DNA of 9,779 nucleotides, taken from contig JAEZKI010000525.1 in assembly GCA_023415525.1 (NCBI GenBank), positions 1 through 9,779 of the forward strand, written 5' to 3'. Of the stretch, positions 5,837 to 9,779 are shown in pieces. Position numbers and translations under genes: made by a program. How positions within the stretch are numbered: position 1 is the stretch's first letter; every line of letters starts with the position of its first letter. The stretch is from Bacillota bacterium. Lineage in GTDB: Bacteria; Bacillota; Clostridia; Lachnospirales; Cellulosilyticaceae. The notes under the pieces are model-generated. The model saw only the letters and a program-made list of their open reading frames with translations, was not told the DNA's origin and made no database searches.

Positions 5837-7184
5837 GAATCTTCTTCTGCACCTCTTCTAGCGTATTCACTCTTCCAGCTATCCAAAGGGCATACAGCGC
5901 TGCACCACAGGCTGCTTCTTCCTGATATACGGGGATTTCCATTTTTATGCCAAACATTTCTTCTGCTAGTTTTTGCATCAAAGGATTCTTCCGTATTCCA
6001 TTGCCAGAGCCAACCAATCTGAAAGCTTTTTTTTCAGTTCTTATACACATCCTGTCATATTCTTGCTGAAGTTCTCTTAGAATCCCCAAAAGCATTCCCG
6101 CAGTCATGGCACCTGGATGAAAGTTCTCTACACCAATGCCGGTAATGCTTCCTTTTTCTCCTGGATTACTTCTGGTTCCTGAAAAAGTAGTTCGTACCTC
6201 CCAAGCTGACTCCACACCATATTTTTCAAGGAAATCTTGCGCATGTTCATTCATTTTTCCATAAAACGATTTATCTGGATTATCAGATACTTCCCTATAA
6301 AACTTCTCTAACATGGCATATGCCCTTCCACCACACAGTCCAGACCCTACCATAATATAACTATCCTCAGTAAGTGGCCGTAGTTCCACGTTTCCTTCAC
6401 AGTGAATATAACCCTCTGTCACAAAGGAAATCTGACTTCCCGTTCCAATGTTTAAAAGCACTGTATTCTGAAAGTCACTTACGGACCCCAATACACTTGC
6501 CTGATTGTCTCCCAGTGAACTGATTACCGGAATCTGCTCTTTGGTTTGTCCAACCATTACATGGGGTTTACTAACAGCAGGTAGATAAGAAGTATCCACT
6601 CCCACCTCCTGTAGTTCTTTATATCGAAATGCCCTCTTTTCTAAATCAAAGCAGCCCCAGCTTGCAGCCATATCTGAACTGATTATTGGCTCTGTATTCT
6701 GGCATAGTTTCATGGCTATGTAGTCACTAATGGTAGTCATTTTAGCAGCTTTTACAGGAATTTTATCTTTCTTTTGTAAATAAAAATGGGTTGTCAAACC
6801 ATAACCTGAGGAAGCCACCCCCACTCTTTCTTTTAGAAATTCTGCACAGGTATGTCCATCTTCCAATAGCTCATTACCACTTTCATCCTGCCAGGTGTAT
6901 AATGGACTGACTGCTTCCCCTTCTTGGTCCACATACAGCATGCCATGCATTTGTCCAGTAAGGCCAATGCAAACTGGATTCCCATATTTCCCCATGAGCT
7001 CTTCTGTCTTATCTCGTGTCAGATGCCAAATTCGCTGGGGATCTTGTATTTTGTTAGCAGGATTCTTTCCCTTTAAAAAGGACTCATGACTGATTGTCTC
7101 ATGGGCAACCAACTGACCCTTGTTCTCGTCCAATAAAACAATACTGATTGTAGTTGTCCCAATATCGATTCCCATTACATGCAT
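5820..7184 (-). CDS. FGGY-family carbohydrate kinase, sedoheptulokinase-like
   Basis: The 454-residue enzyme should transfer the ATP gamma-phosphate to a sugar or polyol hydroxyl in the cytosol. It has the two-domain FGGY layout: the first phosphate loop MGIDIGTTT (4-12), substrate-side GLTGQMHG (74-81), YTWQDE (96-101), the likely catalytic base Asp226 in LGDNQAS, the second phosphate loop NIGTGSQ (245-251), adenosine-side VGSGNGIRKNP (391-401) and EEAACGAALYA (422-432). GQMHG and GNGIRKNP suggest the sedoheptulokinase-like group rather than xylulose or glycerol kinase, but the true substrate cannot be read from sequence. Length is normal. ATG 7184 has GAGGTG seven bases upstream. It is the last gene of the operon, 30 bases after the regulator, so it probably phosphorylates an intermediate that the glycyl radical enzyme makes or consumes. 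Confidence 0.9.
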   Translation of the reverse strand: MHVMGIDIGTTTISIVLLDENKGQLVAHETISHESFLKGKNPANKIQDPQRIWHLTRDKTEELMGKYGNPVCIGLTGQMHGMLYVDQEGEAVSPLYTWQDESGNELLEDGHTCAEFLKERVGVASSGYGLTTHFYLQKKDKIPVKAAKMTTISDYIAMKLCQNTEPIISSDMAASWGCFDLEKRAFRYKELQEVGVDTSYLPAVSKPHVMVGQTKEQIPVISSLGDNQASVLGSVSDFQNTVLLNIGTGSQISFVTEGYIHCEGNVELRPLTEDSYIMVGSGLCGGRAYAMLEKFYREVSDNPDKSFYGKMNEHAQDFLEKYGVESAWEVRTTFSGTRSNPGEKGSITGIGVENFHPGAMTAGMLLGILRELQQEYDRMCIRTEKKAFRLVGSGNGIRKNPLMQKLAEEMFGIKMEIPVYQEEAACGAALYALWIAGRVNTLEEVQKKILYIQR

Positions 7185-7214
7185 ATTCAGACACCTCTTC
7201 CTTTTTTGAAAACA

Positions 7215-8246
7215 CTATTCCAAACCTTTTATCTTATAAGTTGCTGCCTTCCATCCACTGTTTGCTTCATTTTGCTTTAGAAGACATTGGAAAATCTGCT
7301 CTGCCATATGTGGAAAGTCCTGCGCCACCCTATAGATACCCAATTCTTCTCCACCAGGCATTGCTCCCACCATACCTGCAGCATGATGAATGCCTATTGC
7401 CCTGGCATATTTTTCAAAAACAATTCCTAATTCGCCAACGGCATAGATGACACTGTCACAGTCGGCCATAAAATCTAATGTCTCCCTAATGGTCTTATCT
7501 GTCAGCTCCTGTAAGCGATTATGATAGTAATAGGAAATATGTGCCACTTTACCCTTTTGTTCCAAGTGCCTAAATGCCTCTTCTCGTGCCCCAAGTCCTC
7601 CAATATCAATCTCATCCCAGCCAATGTATCCTATCTTTTTGCAGCCTTTCCTCTTTAAATGACTATGCAGCCTTTCCACAGCGTTATAATTATCCAAGCA
7701 GACAGCATCCACATATTGTCCACCATCTACTGTATCAAACAATACGATGCTCATTCCCAGTCCTCGTAACTTTTGTAGTGTTTTTTCTTCTAGTTGCATA
7801 TCTTCTAACCACAATACTATATTTCTAATGCCTTTTTCATAAATCTGAAAAAGACACTTTTCTAAAGATATATCATTTGGCTTTTGTTTATAGAGTACCA
7901 GGGAGTCCAGTTCATTTGCCTTTGTCTGAAAAGCATCTATAAACTTTGAGAAAAATTCATTTTGTGCCTGGGCAACTAATGTGATGATTTCCGTATTCCC
8001 CTGACGTGGTCCATAATAGAGAGAAATACGGGTACCGCTCCCCTGTGTCCGCTCAATAATTCGTTCATCTTCTAATAGCTTCAAGGCTTTTCGAATCGTT
8101 ACCCTGCTGACACCTAATTCCTCCGAAAGTCTTCTTTCAGGAGGAATCAAATCGCCATCTCCATAGCTTTCATCAAATATTTTTTTACATATATGGCGTT
8201 TTACATGCTGATACAGGTTATCTACTTCAAAATTTAATTTTGACAT
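7215..8246 (-). CDS. GntR/LacI chimeric transcriptional regulator (AraR-like)
   Basis: The 343-residue product joins an N-terminal GntR-type winged helix (about 8-74, including IPPERRLSEELGVSRVTIRK and an RTQGSGT wing) to a LacI/GalR-type periplasmic-binding-protein-like sensor domain (about 86-340, with FDTVDGGQYVDAVCLDNY and KKIGYIGWDE). This is the architecture of the arabinose repressor AraR. Such proteins usually repress sugar genes until a sugar or sugar phosphate binds the C-terminal domain. ATG 8246 has GGAAGG five bases upstream and starts 11 bases after the glycyl radical enzyme stop. Its place inside the operon suggests it controls that operon, probably at an operator upstream of the enzyme gene, outside this window. 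I see no operator in the window. The effector is unknown. Confidence 0.9.
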   Translation of the reverse strand: MSKLNFEVDNLYQHVKRHICKKIFDESYGDGDLIPPERRLSEELGVSRVTIRKALKLLEDERIIERTQGSGTRISLYYGPRQGNTEIITLVAQAQNEFFSKFIDAFQTKANELDSLVLYKQKPNDISLEKCLFQIYEKGIRNIVLWLEDMQLEEKTLQKLRGLGMSIVLFDTVDGGQYVDAVCLDNYNAVERLHSHLKRKGCKKIGYIGWDEIDIGGLGAREEAFRHLEQKGKVAHISYYYHNRLQELTDKTIRETLDFMADCDSVIYAVGELGIVFEKYARAIGIHHAAGMVGAMPGGEELGIYRVAQDFPHMAEQIFQCLLKQNEANSGWKAATYKIKGLE

Positions 8247-8257
8247 ACTTACCTTCC

Positions 8258-9779
8258 TTAAGCACTCATCCCAGTAGATGCAGGATCCAGACGTTTAATA
8301 ATATCCTCCTGAATTTCAGGTGAAAGATCGAGGAAATTCACAAATGTCCCATGAATTCGCACGATATATACTCCACTGGGTGCATATTTTTTAGGCTCCT
8401 CAAGTACCTTTCTCAGTATTTCCGGTGTCGTTACATTGACATACAGGTAGAATGGGGAAACCTTTTCTCTATCATAATCGTTAAAGAACAGTGGTGTAAA
8501 GATTTTTGTCTTAAATTCCAACCCTTTATCTGCAAGAGTCTTTCCTTTAAAATACTCTGGATTAATACCAAAATGAGAAGCACATCCCCCATTCATCCGT
8601 TCAAATGGTAGCTTGCGATTTGACAACATGCGCATTCCTAGTCCACCAAATGCATCTCCAAATAACGGATCCACTCCATAGTTCAGCATCTCTCTGGCTT
8701 TTCTTCCATCTGGTGTTGCTCCTACCCAATAGCCATACATTAAATGAGTAGATGGGGAGGCGAAATCTGCTCGGAAGGGATTACCAAGATAATTTTTTCT
8801 AGATGAAATCCTGTCTGCTACTTCCTGAACAACTGTTGCAGCCTCTTCATCCACCTTTTCAATATTATTCCCAAATTTGTCACATGCCAGCAAATACTGA
8901 TACATCTCTTCATCTTGTTCAAAATTAGTCCACAGTGCCTCTAGCATTCTGTCTGCATCTTCTGGTCGCTCCTCTAGTAGGGTATCTATGGCGATAAATG
9001 AATCTGCCAGAACACTTGAACCGTGAATCAGGCAGCCACTGCCATTATATGGGGTTCCTTGTTTCTTCGTATTCCTCATATCAATACCAGATTCTATTCC
9101 ACCCATCATAGAAGAAAGGAATGGCACCTGATAAAGGCCAATGGCACGGGAAGCGTTATTTGCTCCATTTATCATTTGATCCACATAAAAATCCAGTTCT
9201 TTATAGAATACTTCCCGGATATTTCTGAGCAGATCAATGCTACTACTATACCCCAGTTCTTCTACTGTCTTTCCAATTTGTTTACCAGTAATGGCTGATT
9301 TTCCACCTTGAAGTACAAGTTCAAGGACTTTCGGAAGATTCAACCAGCTATTGGTAGTATTGCCATTATCCTTCCCCATAATCAATGGTTCCTGACAACC
9401 AGCTATAGAATAGTCCGGCAGATCCTCATCTATTACGCCTCGTGCCCTTAACACCTCAAAAAGAGCATCGTCATTAAACAGGGATGGTGTAAGGACACCT
9501 GGTGTGAAGAAAAATCTTCCCATCTCCTGATACAGTTCATCTGGTGTATTTTTGTGAAGTTTTACTGATAGAATAGGCTGGGGCAAATTCATATCAAAAT
9601 AGGCATCAAACATTGCGTAGGATGTGGAATTTGTCAAATCATTTCCTTCCTGATCCCTTCCACCAATCATCAGATTTTGTGAAATAGCCCAACTACGATC
9701 AGCCACATTATAGAAAACCAAAAGATGCTTCAGAAGTGCTGCTGTCATATCACGGCCTGTATCCTGGGCTGCCCTGTAG
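8258..9779 (-). CDS. Glycyl radical enzyme, PFL2/glycerol dehydratase-like (5' end missing)
   Basis: About 506 C-terminal residues are visible. The frame stays open to the edge (reading YRAAQDTGRD before Met at 9748), so the start and roughly 300 residues lie outside. These enzymes store a radical on a backbone glycine, placed by a radical-SAM activase, pass it to a Cys and cleave C-O, C-N, C-C or C-S bonds anaerobically. The catalytic Cys is in AGCQEP (codon 9397-9395), with the Glu two residues later as in dehydratase-type eliminases. The glycyl residue is in VRIHGTFVNF (codon 8350-8348), 349 residues after the Cys, a usual distance. The loop differs from the common RVxGY. The rest (FGDAFGGLGMRMLSNRK, ATPDGRKA) fits the PFL fold. 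No activase gene is visible, and it may lie upstream. The reaction is unknown. Confidence 0.92.
   Translation of the reverse strand, partial: YRAAQDTGRDMTAALLKHLLVFYNVADRSWAISQNLMIGGRDQEGNDLTNSTSYAMFDAYFDMNLPQPILSVKLHKNTPDELYQEMGRFFFTPGVLTPSLFNDDALFEVLRARGVIDEDLPDYSIAGCQEPLIMGKDNGNTTNSWLNLPKVLELVLQGGKSAITGKQIGKTVEELGYSSSIDLLRNIREVFYKELDFYVDQMINGANNASRAIGLYQVPFLSSMMGGIESGIDMRNTKKQGTPYNGSGCLIHGSSVLADSFIAIDTLLEERPEDADRMLEALWTNFEQDEEMYQYLLACDKFGNNIEKVDEEAATVVQEVADRISSRKNYLGNPFRADFASPSTHLMYGYWVGATPDGRKAREMLNYGVDPLFGDAFGGLGMRMLSNRKLPFERMNGGCASHFGINPEYFKGKTLADKGLEFKTKIFTPLFFNDYDREKVSPFYLYVNVTTPEILRKVLEEPKKYAPSGVYIVRIHGTFVNFLDLSPEIQEDIIKRLDPASTGMSA

Noticed and set aside
5654..6022. Plus-strand open frame of 122 codons starting in the hairpin and running into the kinase gene
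   Set aside because: More than half is antisense to the well-supported kinase, it has no ribosome site, and its start codon lies inside the hairpin. The minus strand explains the region better.
1..9779. CRISPR arrays, tRNA or rRNA genes, insertion sequences, prophage genes
   Set aside because: No spaced identical repeats, cloverleaf-like segments, rRNA motifs or transposase/integrase motifs were found on reading both strands.

Overview
The window looks like a chromosomal piece of a low-GC Clostridia bacterium, probably of the Lachnospirales/Cellulosilyticum type. This is an inference from the AT-rich sequence, GGAGG-type ribosome binding sites, frequent TTG/GTG starts, the cdaA-cdaR pair, and an oxygen-sensitive glycyl radical enzyme. 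Every gene I can support is on the minus strand, so transcription runs from high to low coordinates.

Region A (about 1-5100) holds two transcription units of housekeeping type. The upstream unit (5058 to 2371) encodes a membrane-anchored putative glycoside hydrolase-like protein (DUF4015 type), a small two-helix membrane protein and a polytopic membrane protein. These are tightly overlapped and end in a clear intrinsic terminator. The next unit starts from an extended -10 promoter and encodes the diadenylate cyclase CdaA and its YbbR-domain partner CdaR, which make and control c-di-AMP. Six bases of a possible next gene (glmM would be the usual neighbour) reach the window edge.

Region B (about 5095-5819) is an AT-rich stretch of roughly 700 bases with no convincing intact gene. 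It holds three promoter-like sites on the minus strand, a long hairpin that pairs fully only as minus-strand RNA, and short frameshifted, coding-like scraps that may be gene remnants.

Region C (5820-9779) is visibly more GC-rich. It encodes, in transcription order, a glycyl radical enzyme (5' end outside the window), an AraR-like GntR/LacI chimeric regulator and an FGGY sugar kinase most like the sedoheptulokinase-like group. Gaps of 11 and 30 bases indicate one operon. The likely logic is that a carbohydrate or polyol is sensed by the regulator, phosphorylated by the kinase and broken by radical chemistry. The substrate is unknown. The active-site Cys context (GCQEP) points to an eliminase rather than pyruvate formate-lyase, and the glycyl loop (RIHGT instead of RVxGY) is atypical. 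This module is the best candidate for an undescribed system in the window.
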